A stretch of 34,430 nt of DNA. Origin: CAVQEK01 sp964596645. Lineage in GTDB: Bacteria; Bacteroidota; Bacteroidia; Cytophagales; Cyclobacteriaceae. The notes below the pieces were generated by a model. That model worked only from the letters and a program-made list of their open reading frames with translations. It ran no database searches and had not been told where the DNA came from. The stretch spans positions 1-34,430 of the forward strand of contig CAZQVB010000043.1 in the NCBI GenBank assembly GCA_964596645.1, given 5' to 3'. The translations under genes were made by a program, and so were the position numbers. Of this stretch, positions 25,460-34,430 are shown in pieces; position 1 is the stretch's first letter, and the number at the start of each line of letters is the position of its first letter.

Positions 25460-25577
25460 ATGCTGAAACCCTGAATAAGAAAGGTTATACAAGTTCAGCA
25501 CGACAAAAAGGTCCGTCACATGAATTCGTTTCAGGGTCTGCCAAAATAGCCAACAGATGCTGAAACCAGTTCAGCAT
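25460..25577 (+). repeat. Cluster of REP-like hairpins with ATGCTGAA arms
   Basis: A perfect hairpin has arms ATGCTGAA (25557-25564) and TTCAGCAT (25570-25577) with loop ACCAG. A looser copy has ATGCTGAA at 25460-25467 and TTCAGCA at 25494-25500, with the loop enlarged to 26 nt. Between them, GAATTCGTTTCAGGGTCTGCC (25522-25542 region) is a decayed relative of the hairpin in R1. A CATTGCGAGCGAAGCGAAG tract at 25640-25658 is another common intergenic repeat type. No gene is seen in 25403-25760. Confidence 0.75.
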
Positions 25578-25760
25578 GACTTGCTGCGAGAGTGCGGACG
25601 GATGGAAAATTTCATTCGCTGACATGCCTCCCAGTCCGTCATTGCGAGCGAAGCGAAGCAATCCAGTATTCCATGGCCTGTGGCGAACAGGACATTGGGC
25701 ACCAAAAGAGTGCTGATTGACATGACGCGGCCCCACAGCCCGCTGTCATGGGCGCTAGGG

Positions 25761-25887
25761 CCAGCCGCACGAAATGGTCTGCGCGTCACAGACCATGGAA
25801 TAAGCAGTGTCATGCCAGAGCCTCAATTCAGTCTTGTCCGGAGTAACCTTCGAAACACCTTTGGCCATTTAGTGAGGCCTTTCGCGG
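25761..25887 (+). repeat. 127-bp repeat S1 with internal hairpin
   Basis: It matches 33976-34101 closely over its whole length. The core hairpin (25774-25796) has arms ATGGTCTGCG and CACAGACCAT around CGT with one mispair. Shared downstream tracts are ATTCAGTCTTGTCCGG and CCTTCGAAACACCTTTGGCC. Neither copy has a conserved reading frame. Confidence 0.88.
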
Positions 25888-25977
25888 ATCTTCTGGCTCT
25901 CTATGGCCCGAAGAATTACTGACTTAATCAAACGGTCAACCTCATTTAAGCATGGTCACCCTTTCAGCTTTCAGCTA
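25887..25977 (+). repeat. 91-bp direct repeat, first copy (DR1)
   Basis: The run GATCTTCTGGCTCTCTATGG and the following ~70 nt recur exactly 180 nt downstream (26067-26157) with about ten substitutions. An inverted octamer-type array of the composite repeat follows at 25981-26018. An ATG in both copies opens a short frame (MARRI...), but the substitutions are not clearly synonymous, so coding is doubtful. Confidence 0.85.
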
Positions 25978-26066
25978 TTCCACCAACTCACCATTCTACC
26001 TATCCACCGTTTACCAGGTCCTACTGTCGTCTGACTTACAATAAGTCATCGTTAAAGGAAAGAAAA

Positions 26067-26157
26067 GATCTTCTGGCTCTCTATGGCCCGAAGAATTAAT
26101 GACTTAACCAACCGGTCAACCTCGTTTAGGCATAGTCACCCTTTCAGCTTTCAGCCT
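26067..26157 (+). repeat. 91-bp direct repeat, second copy (DR2)
   Basis: This is the partner of 25887-25977. It continues into TTTCAGC-rich sequence (26143-26190), which is the minus-strand form of the AGCTGAAAGCTCAA module of the composite repeat. It ends at the 3' end of the polyferredoxin gene. Confidence 0.85.
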
Positions 26158-26185
26158 TGAGCTTTCAGCTATTCCCCCAAATCTT

Positions 26186-27982
26186 TCAGCTCGGTCGGGC
26201 GCCCTCATGGCCCAGGAGTATCGGCTCACCAAAGCGGCCCTTCTCCGGGCCATTTTCCAGACGGAGCACACCCCGCGGACATACCGATGCGCATATGCCG
26301 CAGCCTACACACGAAGAGCGTATGATGCTTTGCCCGCGTTGTGCATACCAGCGCACATCTATGCCCATTTCGCAGTAAGTAGAGCAGTTGCCACAGCTGA
26401 TGCACTGCCCGCCATTGGTGGTAATGCGAAAGCGAGATTTGAAACGCTGCACCAGACCGAGATATGCCGCCAGCGGACAGCCAAACCGGCACCACACCCG
26501 GTTGCCCATCAGCGGATAAAAACCTGTACCCACCACACCGGCAAATATGGAACTGATCAAAAAGCCATAGATCATTTTCACCGTGTCGCTGTTGATGCCC
26601 AGCACAGCCTGGCTGCCCGTGAAAAAGGCATACAGCACCATGATGGTGTTGACAACAGCAAATACAAGCACACCATGTACCAGCCACCGCTCTATCTGCC
26701 AGGCGATCAGCCGCTTATCGGACAGGTGGCGAAAAGGATCACCCAGGTTTTCGGCCAGTCCCCCGCAGCCACACACCCAGGAGCAATACCAGCGCTTGCC
26801 CAGAAAGTAGGTGAAAATAGGCACCGCAAGAATGATGAGTGCAATGCCCCAGATCAGCATAAACCAGCCCATAGCCCCTGAAGCCATCAGTTGCTCCAGA
26901 TTGTAGCTGTAAAAAAAATCATAGTCCAGCGGCCATATGTTTTTAAAATCATAACCGGGCTTATGAAGCGCCACCAATATCTCAGGAATGATGAAGGCAA
27001 ACGCCAACTGAAAAAACATAACGGAAATGGTGCGGATGATGTGGTAAGCACTGTGCCGGTAGCGGTAGAGCATACGCACGCCCATCACTACCACAGCAAG
27101 GGTGTACATAAAGCCATACAAAAACCATTGACTAGCCGGGTTGCCATTGAGCATGGTGCTGATGGGATCCACCAACAGCACCCAGTTGGTAAGGTACTCG
27201 GGGTAGAAGTACAGCACCACATAAAAGACTATCATGTAAATGCCAAGGCCTATACCCGCCCAGCCCACCGTACTGATGGAGCGGTGATATACACCGTCGT
27301 TTTTAATGCCGGGCTGTGTAGCGTGGTAGTGGCCAACAAAATACATAAGTCCACCGACGATCATCAGGCCAAAACTCAGCACCCACCATACCAACTTATG
27401 GTCGGCCACTATGCCCACACTGGCTGATTTTGTAAGTAAAAATTTCAGGTTTTTGATGGTATAGTCAGACAATCCTTTATCACCGGCTATGCCACCTTGT
27501 ATGTCGGTGCGGGTTCTTTCCAGTTGCTCTTTCAGGGCTTCTTTGGAGTCGAAAGACCTTCCCTCCATCCAGTCAGTGTAGTCGAGCAGCTTTTGTCGTT
27601 GATACGCCTTAGATTCCCCTTGCAGCGATTGCTCTATCCACTCCCGCGAAAATGTCACCTCGCCTTGTATGGGTGCGTTCATCATAATAGCCGACAAGTC
27701 GTCGTCGCTCAGGCCGTATTGCTGTTTCACACGGTCGTTGGCCTGCTCTAGCACCTGACCAAGCGCCTGCACAAATGCAATATTGGAGGTGAAGGTTTTA
27801 CCCAACATACCTTCCGCGCTTTGCGCAGCGGCTTCACCTACTTCACCCTCCAGCTCTTTGGCGAGCATTTCTTCCGTAAGCCGGTACTGGCCAAGCGTAA
27901 GTATAAAGGTGAAGATGGCCAGGCCCGATACCACCATGGCCAGTCCGAAATATCGGATCATATTGCGTACGTCCTTTTTCAT
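26186..27982 (-). CDS. NapH/NosR-like membrane polyferredoxin with a large extracytoplasmic-type insert
   Basis: This is a 598-residue protein. One membrane segment (~11-31) is followed by a helical, soluble region of about 165 residues (~35-200), then about seven membrane segments. Between and after these are the cysteine motifs seen in NapH/NosR/CcoG relatives: WYCSWVCGCGGLAE and CRFGCPLAAY. The C-terminus carries two 4Fe-4S binding sites, CxxCxxCxxxC at 527-537 (CISCGNCSTYC) and 558-568 (CVGCGICASVC). This architecture moves electrons between the cytoplasm and the membrane or quinone pool. The start overlaps the stop of the upstream FAD oxidoreductase gene (ATGA, 27979-27982), so the two proteins are probably made and used together. 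No nap or nos genes are present, and the long insert is unlike ordinary NapH. Confidence 0.85.
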   Translation of the reverse strand: MKKDVRNMIRYFGLAMVVSGLAIFTFILTLGQYRLTEEMLAKELEGEVGEAAAQSAEGMLGKTFTSNIAFVQALGQVLEQANDRVKQQYGLSDDDLSAIMMNAPIQGEVTFSREWIEQSLQGESKAYQRQKLLDYTDWMEGRSFDSKEALKEQLERTRTDIQGGIAGDKGLSDYTIKNLKFLLTKSASVGIVADHKLVWWVLSFGLMIVGGLMYFVGHYHATQPGIKNDGVYHRSISTVGWAGIGLGIYMIVFYVVLYFYPEYLTNWVLLVDPISTMLNGNPASQWFLYGFMYTLAVVVMGVRMLYRYRHSAYHIIRTISVMFFQLAFAFIIPEILVALHKPGYDFKNIWPLDYDFFYSYNLEQLMASGAMGWFMLIWGIALIILAVPIFTYFLGKRWYCSWVCGCGGLAENLGDPFRHLSDKRLIAWQIERWLVHGVLVFAVVNTIMVLYAFFTGSQAVLGINSDTVKMIYGFLISSIFAGVVGTGFYPLMGNRVWCRFGCPLAAYLGLVQRFKSRFRITTNGGQCISCGNCSTYCEMGIDVRWYAQRGQSIIRSSCVGCGICASVCPRGVLRLENGPEKGRFGEPILLGHEGARPS

Positions 27983-29393
27983 GCCTCTGTGTGCTTGGTG
28001 AGAAATCTCTTGAAAAGGCCCCGCCGGCCAGTCGTGGCAATCGGGTGGTCGGGGAAGCGCCTGTTGTATAGGCCCAGGAGGGTTTGTTCATATTGTTTGA
28101 AAAACTCCGGGTCGAAATTGGCGAATCGCAAATTTTGCATCACGTCACGAAGCGGCGTGGCATGGCGCAGCCAGTGGTCGCAGTATTCGTGGCGGTAGCG
28201 TATGCCCATCAGGTTTATGCCCCTTAGCGTGCCGTCTTTTTTTGCGCCTAGCTTGATGGTCATCTGGCNNNNNNNNNNNNNNNNNNNNNNNNNNNNNNNN
28301 NNNNNNNNNNNTAAACCAACCTAACGGCTTTACGTCCATCTTTGTGCTCCCAATAGAGGGAGTCTTCATCGTGATCGTGGTTATTTTTCACATCACCATA
28401 CACCTGATATTCAATGTCGAAAAATTTGGCTGAGTTAAACCATGGGCCGGGCTCATAGGGTGTATCGCTGCCGCAGATGGTCTGCGCTACAGCCTCTCCA
28501 TGCATGCGCCCAGTGTACCAAACCTGCTCTATTGCCTTGCGGCCTGCAGGTGGTTCACGATATTGCGCGGCGTCGCCGATGGCGTACACATCGGGCACAC
28601 TCGTGCGAAAATACCGGTCTACAAGTATGCCGCGATCCATCTCCAGCGGGCTGTTTTCCAAAAAACCAATGTTGGGCCTTACGCCGGCAGTGAGTCCTAC
28701 AAACTGGCAATCTATTGTTTCGCCCCGGCTGGTAAGCACAGCCCGCACCCTTCCTGTATTGTCGGGTAAAATCTCAACCAACTCAGTGCCCAACTGCAGA
28801 TCGACGTTGTGGCGCAGAATTTCCCTATTCACCATGGCCGATTCTTCCGTAGCAAGCACGCCCCGCCAAAAGCTTTCTTCCCGCACCAGAAAGGTGACCG
28901 GTATATTCCGGCTGCGCAGCATTTCGGCCATTTCTATACCAATGAGGCCACCGCCAACCACCACGGCGCGTTGTATATGATGCGTGTAGCGCTCCATGGT
29001 TTCCACATCCTGTATGGCATACAGCCCCTGCACGCCCTTCAGCTCCTGGCCTGGCCAATCAAACCGGTTGGGCACCGACCCGGGTGCTACAATGAGCACG
29101 TCGTAGGTGAGTCGGCCGTTTTTTTCGGTCACTACCTGCTTGCTCTCCGGCTCTATTTTCGTGACGTAATCCCTTACCAACTCTATCCGGTTTTTTGGCC
29201 AAAACCAGTCCTCGTAGGGCTTTACGTGCTTGTATTTCATGTGACCCATGTAGAGGTACATGAGGGCAGTACGGGAAAAGAAATGATCACTTTCTGCAGA
29301 GATCACTGTGAGCCTGTGGCCGGATAATTTGCGGATGTGCCGCGCGGCAGTGATGCCGGCGATGCCGTTGCCGATGATGAGTACATGCTTCAT
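27979..29393 (-). CDS. FAD/NAD(P)-dependent oxidoreductase (contains scaffold gap)
   Basis: The protein is about 470 residues. From the ATG at 29393 it starts with the FAD-binding motif VLIIGNGIAGITAARHIR. It continues with LIVAPGSVPNRF (~102-113), the NAD(P)-binding VVVGGGLIGIEMAEML (~143-158) and VPDVYAIGDAAQYREP (~288-303), the order of class II pyridine nucleotide-disulfide/ferredoxin-reductase-type flavoproteins. No redox-active CxxxxC pair is seen at the first motif. After the gap (28269-28311) the same protein resumes in another frame (GINLMGIRYRHEYCDHWLR...) and stops at 27979, so the frame shift reflects an inexact gap length. The frame is open up to 29459 but the FAD motif favours 29393. 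Its stop overlaps the start of the polyferredoxin gene, pointing to an NAD(P)H-to-iron-sulfur electron pair. Confidence 0.88.
28269..28311. other. Scaffold gap of 43 N inside the oxidoreductase gene
   Basis: A run of 43 N. The protein frames on the two sides are out of register (43 is not a multiple of three), so the true missing length differs from 43. Confidence 0.95.
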
Positions 29394-29678
29394 GCCTTGC
29401 TCTCCATTTCGATATTGTGCGCTCTTGTTGCAGATCAGTTCATCCAGCTTGTGTTTCATGTGCGCTGGCCAAAGATGTATAATGATAAGGCTGAGACCGG
29501 TAAAACCATAAAATCAACATGAGTTTATCTCTTATCGTCAGCGTAAGGACAAAGCCCTGCCACTGATGCATTATGGTTGAAAAACAATGGAGAAAAAACA
29601 TGGCTGCCAATTTTGCCTCATCCACCAAAAAGAGGCGGTGGGCGTACCCTACCTTTTGTAGTTTTTATAATAGAAGCC

Positions 29679-32600
29679 ATGAACTTTTTCAAATTCACCA
29701 CCGCAGTATGGCTGCTTTGTGCCAGCCTGCCGGCAAGCGGTCAGTATCAAAAGCAAATAGATAAATACCAGAAATACCTGGGGAAGGGCGATATAGAAAA
29801 GGCGATGAAGGCCAACGACGAGCTCATAAAGAAGAGCACGAAAAAGCTGGGCCCGGGCAATGTGTATCTACCCGTTGCCTACCTGAACAAAGCCGAGCTG
29901 GAAATGTCGCAAGGTCTGGAACGGGATATCCTGCATTCTCTGGAGCGTGCTGTGGCGGCAGGCCAGGTACAAATGAAAAACAACCCGGAAATGTATGGGC
30001 GACTTCTTGGCAGGGCCTCCATGCTTTCGGCAGGTGCGGGAGCTTTCGTAGAAGCCACCCATTGGCAGCAACAGGGCGATTCTCTGCTCCATGCGTCCGG
30101 CACGGCAACTGTCGAAGACAGTGTAGCCAGCACGCTACATCAGGTCGATCTGCTTATAGCACGCGGTTTTTACAGCGCGGCACTACGGAAGATAAAAGAC
30201 AGCACCCCAAAATTGAAGGCCAGGCTGGAAACCGGCCAACTGAAAAAAGATGATCAGTGGCTGAGAAAGAGCCAGTGGGCGCAACTGGTGAACCTGTCGG
30301 TGCAGGCGCTGCTGGGCAGGGGCGCACTAGAGCAGGCAGATTCTGCACTAAAAGTAAATGCAGACTGGATGAAGAAGCACATTGCACGGGGCGAAGAAGT
30401 ACAGGTGCGCCATCAGTGGGCTTTGGCCGATTTGTACGCAGCCAACCAACACTGGAAAGAGGCGGAAAAAGCCTTTGAGCAAGCGCTGAGCGATGCCCGC
30501 AGTGGGCGAAAAAATCACGATCCGCTGGTGTTGAAGGCGAATGGTAAGCTTATCCTTTGCCTTATCCATGCCAGCCGCTATAAGCAGGCAGAGGAGGTTA
30601 TCGATCACTTAGCCGGTGAAATAAAGGCCAATTACCCCAATGGCAGCCTCTTTCACCTGTACCCCGTGTACTACAGGGCGCTGAGCCACCGGCAGGCGGG
30701 CAATCCCGATTTGTACCGCAAGCAGGCCAAAATGATCGAAGAAGACCAACGGTCGCTACCTCGCTTTCACACCGTGCGGCTGGCCATACAGCACATCCAA
30801 TACGAAGATGCGATTGCGCAGCAAGACCTAACTACGGCCCGAGAATACCTCGCAGAAAAGTGCGATGCCGCCGCCCGTCTCTATGGCAAAGATTCACCCA
30901 ATTATATGCTTCACCTGCTGGACCTTGGCTTCTACCGCGTACAGTACACCAACCACCTGGCGGGGGCCGAAATAGACAGTGCCTGGGCCATACTACAGCC
31001 GGAGTTTACGCTACAGCGTTCAGGCTATATCGACATTCAAAATCATCTTGCCCACTACCATCAGGAAAAGGACGAATATGGACAGGCAAAGCAAGCGCTG
31101 GAACTAGCACTTGACGCCGTATTGAAAAAATATGATCATCAACGCGGCGTGGACTTCGCAGCCCAGCTCACCNNNNNNNNNNNNNNNNNNNNNNNNNNNN
31201 NNNNNNNNNNNNNNNNNNNNAATCGACTTCGGACAGTTTCGCCGGGCCGGCAAATACCTGAGCCTGGCGCTTGAGATACTGCGCAAAGAGCGAAGGGAGG
31301 AAGCAGAGGTATACACCAATGCGCTGGAAGTTCAAGCCAAACTGCACGTGGTGCAAGGCGAATATGATGATGCCGAAAATGTGCTGGAAGCAGCAGACAA
31401 GGCCATCGAAAAGGCCGCTGTAGATGGCAGGGCCAGGCCGCTACCGGTAGTGGAGCTGGCGGAAATACGGCTGAAGCTGGGCGATACACCGGAGGCAGAG
31501 GCCATGATCAGGGGCGAAATGGTACGGGTAGAGCAGCGCTTTGGCGCGCAGGGCAAGCAGCTCATCCCGTTGCTGGCTGCACTGGGTCATATACAATTGC
31601 ATGCTGGCGACTACCTGGCGGCGCAGGCGCAAGGCCAGCGCGCACTGGAGCTGGCACAGTCTGTATATGGCGCAGCCTCTACAAAGACATTGCCCGGCCT
31701 TACCCTGCTCGCTGCACTTAGCGCTGAAATGGGCGATATGGAGCAAGCGCTGAAAATGGTAGATGAAGCGTTGGCCATACACCAGGCCGTGCTGGGAAAA
31801 GAGCATATAGGGCAGGCCGACCTTTTGGCTCAAAAGGCCCTCATACTTTTTCGGCAGCAGCCACACCACAGCGCTATACAGCAACACCTCACTACCGCCA
31901 GGGCCATACTCACCGACCACCTTGATGCACGGAACCCGCGCGGTGCCGAGCTGTTGGAAAGGGAGGCCGTATGGCACATCTACCACGGCAATTATCTGCT
32001 GGCCGATTCATCTTTGCGACAGGCAGAAGACATATGGCTGGGCAAGACGGGCAAACGGCACAATGTGAACACCATAAACAACTACCTACTGCAGGGAGAT
32101 GTGGCGTATGAAAAGAGGCAGTATGCCGCGGCAGAGAAGCTATATGCAACGGCCAGGCAGCGGGCAGAAAAGAATTTCAGTGCCACGCATCCCCACTACG
32201 TAAAGGCCGTGGCTGCGCTCAGCAGGGCGGCTTACATGCAAGGCAATAAGAAAGAAGCCATGCTGCTTATTGAAGAGGTGATAGAGCAGCGCAATCAGTT
32301 TATCCGCCAATTTTTTCCCGCGCTCAGTGAGCGGGAAAAAGCGCGCTTTTGGGCATCCATACGCGACGATTACGAGTACTACAATACCGTAGTGCTCAGC
32401 CGCCGCAAAGACGACGATGATAAGCTCCTCGGCAAGCTGTACGACAATGCGCTGAACACCAAGGCCCTACTGCTGAACTCCGGCCTCAAAATGCGCGGCA
32501 ATATCCTCAACAGCGGCGATCAACGGCTGATAGAGCAGTTTGAGTTGTGGCAGAATGGAAAGCAATCGCTTATAGAGGCCCGCGCATCGAGCAGTGAAGA

Positions 32601-33867
32601 TTTGTTGCATGCAGGGTCCGGGGCCGATTCCATATTTCAAGCGCTGGAAAAGCTGGAGAAGCAGCTCTCGCTATCGTCGGAGCTGTTTGCCGCCAATGCC
32701 CAAGAGCAGAGTGTACACTGGCAACAAGTAAAGTCTGCGTTGAAAGAAAATGAAGTAGCCATAGAGCTGGTGCGATTCCGGCATTTCGACCACTCCATGA
32801 CCGATAGCGTGGTGTACGCCGCCTTGATACTGCGCGCCGATCGCCGCGATCGGCCGGAGGTGCTGTTGCTGGCCAACGGACAGGAGCTGGAGAGTAAATA
32901 TTTTAAATACTACAAAAACATGATGCGCTACCAAATGGCCGACGAGCATTGCTACGGGCAATATTGGAAAGCGATAGAAGAAAAGGCCGGCAGCCACGCC
33001 ACCATCTTTTTTTCGCCCGACGGGGTGTATACACAAATGAACCCCGAATGCTTCCGGAAAGATGACGGCGGGTATGTGTTTGACGATGCCGACATCGTAC
33101 TGGTAGCCAATACCAAAGATGTGTACAGAAGGAGAGAGCGGCCAACTGCTCAGGCCGGGGCCAAATCGGCGGTGTTGGTCGGCGACCCAACGTTCTACAG
33201 CACGGCGCAAGAAGACCATGCGGGCAAAGTGATGGCACTGCCGGGTACTGAGCGCGAAGTTGTGCGGCTGAGTGCCATGCTGCAAGAGCACGGCTGGCAG
33301 GCTACCACATATCTTAAAACCTCGGCATTGGAGGAAGAGGCTAAAGCCGTAAAAAATCCACGCGTACTGCACCTGGCCACACATGGCTACTACACACCGC
33401 CCACAAGTACGGCTCTGGGCTTCTCCGACGGGGGATCGGCCGCAGAAAATCCGCTCCTCCGATCGGGGCTGCTGCTCACCGGGGCCGGCGACATACTGCG
33501 GCAGTCGCGCTACAACTACAACGCCGGTGATGGCATACTCACGGCCTTTGAAGCCATGAACCTGCACCTCGATGCTACCGACCTGGTGGTGCTCAGCGCC
33601 TGCGAAACCGGGCTGGGCGACGTATCGGTGGGCGAAGGTGTATATGGCCTGCAGCGGGCATTTATGGTGGCCGGTGCTCAGCTATTGGTCATGAGCATGT
33701 TCAAGGTGTCGGACGAAGTTACCGGCAGGCTCATGGAAATTTTTTATGATCGCTGGCTGGAGACCGGAAACATGAGGCGTGCTTTTGTAGAGGCAAAACG
33801 CGAGATAAAGGCCGCACATCCCGAACCAGTTTTTTGGGGCGCTTTTGTGATGATGGGCGTGGAGTAG
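29679..33867 (+). CDS. Exported TPR-CHAT caspase-like protein (contains scaffold gap)
   Basis: The protein is about 1,395 residues. The ATG at 29679 gives a signal peptide (FFKFTTAVWLLCASLPASGQ); an upstream start at 29577 would bury it. Some 900 residues of TPR-type helical repeats follow (for example LALEILRKERREEAEVYTNA and QADSALKVNADWM). The C-terminal ~250 residues are a CHAT domain with the catalytic dyad visible: His at 33382-33384 (LATHGYY) and Cys at 33601-33603 (LSACETGLGD). The end FWGAFVMMGVE is typical of the family. CHAT proteins are clan CD peptidases related to caspases and separase. The export signal argues for an envelope role for this one. Forty-eight N at 31173-31220 split the TPR region and shift the frame. 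Repeat-rich DNA lies immediately downstream. Confidence 0.9.
31173..31220. other. Scaffold gap of 48 N inside the TPR-CHAT gene
   Basis: A run of 48 N. The TPR protein is in one frame before the gap and in another after it, so the real gap length is not 48 or a base is wrong beside it. The flanks look native on both sides. Confidence 0.95.
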
Positions 33868-33952
33868 TGAGTGGTAGACTAGTGGAAATAGCTGAAAGCT
33901 CAAGGCTCAAAGTCAGTCGAAGTCATCCTGAAACAAGTTCAAGATGACTGAA
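33868..33952 (+). repeat. Composite repeat, short copy R4
   Basis: A short array (GTGGTAGACTAGTGG) is followed by AGCTGAAAGCTCAAGGCTCAA. A 12-bp stem with one mispair comes next, arms AGTCATCCTGAA and TTCAAGATGACT around ACAAG (33921-33949). The loop is in the opposite orientation to the other copies. Confidence 0.8.
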
Positions 33953-33975
33953 AAGGTTGGTGCATGCACGCGGTG

Positions 33976-34101
33976 CCTGCCGCACGAAATGGTCTGTGCG
34001 TCACAGACCATGGAATGAGGGGGTTCATGCAAGAGCCTCTATTCAGTCTTGTCCGGAAAACCTTCGAAACACCTTTGGCCGTTTAGCGTGGCCTAGCGCG
34101 G
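33976..34101 (+). repeat. 126-bp repeat S2 with perfect hairpin
   Basis: This is the partner of S1 (25761-25887). Its hairpin at 33989-34011 has ten perfect pairs, ATGGTCTGTG and CACAGACCAT, around CGT. It is sandwiched between composite repeats R4 and R5. Confidence 0.88.
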
Positions 34102-34121
34102 GTGTTTCGTCAGTTTCGGAA

Positions 34122-34400
34122 GTGATTAGTGGACTCGTAGACTGGTAGACTCGTAAACTGGTGATTGGTGGGATGGTAGATTGGTAGTAGTGGGTTGGTG
34201 GACAGGGTAGCAAAAAGCTCAAAATCGGAGTCATCCTGAACTTGTTTCAGGATCTGTCTAAAAAGTAAACAGATGCTGAAACACTGGAATAAATCAGGGC
34301 AGGCAAGGAAAAATATTAGCAGTGATATCGCTTTAAAATGCTTCAAAAACTACAAAGCATCAATGCCGGTCATTCCTTTTCCAGTTGATGAAAAGAAATG
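34122..34400 (+). repeat. Composite intergenic repeat, copy R5
   Basis: This is the most complete copy. The octamer-type array runs from 34124 to about 34205 with units GACTCGTA, GACTGGTA, GATTGGTG and GGATGGTA. AAAAAGCTCAAAA and the hairpin arms ATCCTGAA (34233-34240) and TTCAGGAT (34246-34253) follow. A ~145-nt tail is related in patches to that of R3. No gene is seen from 33868 to the window end. Confidence 0.85.
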
Positions 34401-34430
34401 ATCCAAAGAAAAATCTATTCAAAACAATGC

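Noticed and set aside
25571..25922. Open frames on both strands within the repeat region after the cupin gene
   Set aside because: They are translations of repeated hairpin DNA such as the CATTGCGAGCGAAGC tract and S1, with no domain.
29679..33867. TPR-CHAT protein as a CRISPR-linked (Craspase-like) effector
   Set aside because: It has a signal peptide, and no Cas effector, toxin partner or array is nearby.
34124..34205. Octamer array considered as a CRISPR or minisatellite locus
   Set aside because: Units are only 7-8 nt with no spacers and no cas gene in the window, so it is not CRISPR; it is part of the composite repeat.
34043..34346. Small minus-strand frames at the window end
   Set aside because: They consist of the S2 and R5 repeats read backwards and are not conserved in the other repeat copies.

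Overview
The window is almost certainly from a Bacteroidota chromosome, probably Cytophagales-like, although I cannot assign a family. The evidence is the protein types: a DUF2723 glycosyltransferase of about 1000 residues, a DUF4369-TlpA lipoprotein, a secreted GH5 enzyme with a type IX secretion (Por) C-terminal sorting domain, a bPH_4 protein, an exported TPR-CHAT protein, and the MerR/M23/alaS neighbourhood. Base composition is mid-GC. The sequence is a draft scaffold. It has three N runs (14906-14915, 28269-28311, 31173-31220), each inside a gene, and the first is bordered by about 100 bp of high-GC sequence that does not belong.

Layout. 1-419: repeats upstream of hemB. 420-2348 (+): hemB and an exported MORN-like protein. 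2455-6172 (-): a small outer-membrane barrel and a DUF2723/GT117 membrane glycosyltransferase. 6447-8973 (+): an exported TPR protein overlapping a multi-pass membrane protein of unknown function. 8925-10810 (-): panB and a glycosyltransferase joined stop-to-start. 10917-11150: a dispersed repeat. 11195-12973 (-): the GH5 glycosidase. 13236-18163 (-): a tight run reading M23 peptidase, CapA-like lipoprotein, MerR regulator, dprA, then a membrane-anchored J-domain/TPR protein. 18305-24010 (+): alaS, gatB, a TlpA-like lipoprotein and a bPH_4 protein, likely one operon.

24011-26185 is an accessory zone. The 3' end of the bPH_4 gene is duplicated. Between the two copies sits a 380-bp element with perfect 28-bp terminal inverted repeats that carries a decayed DUF559 endonuclease-like gene. 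A cupin gene follows, then about 780 bp of hairpin and direct repeats. 26186-29393 (-) holds a translationally coupled pair, an FAD/NAD(P) oxidoreductase and a NapH/NosR-like membrane polyferredoxin. Together they could pass electrons from a nicotinamide cofactor to a membrane acceptor. 29679-33867 (+) encodes an exported TPR-CHAT protease-like protein of about 1,395 residues. The window closes with more copies of the same repeats.

The most noteworthy structure is non-coding. One composite repeat (a degenerate GACTGGTA octamer array, then an AGCTCAA-rich segment, then an 8-5-8 hairpin) recurs at about six places in both orientations. A second 126-bp repeat with its own hairpin occurs twice. 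I found no rRNA, tRNA, CRISPR array or complete insertion sequence.
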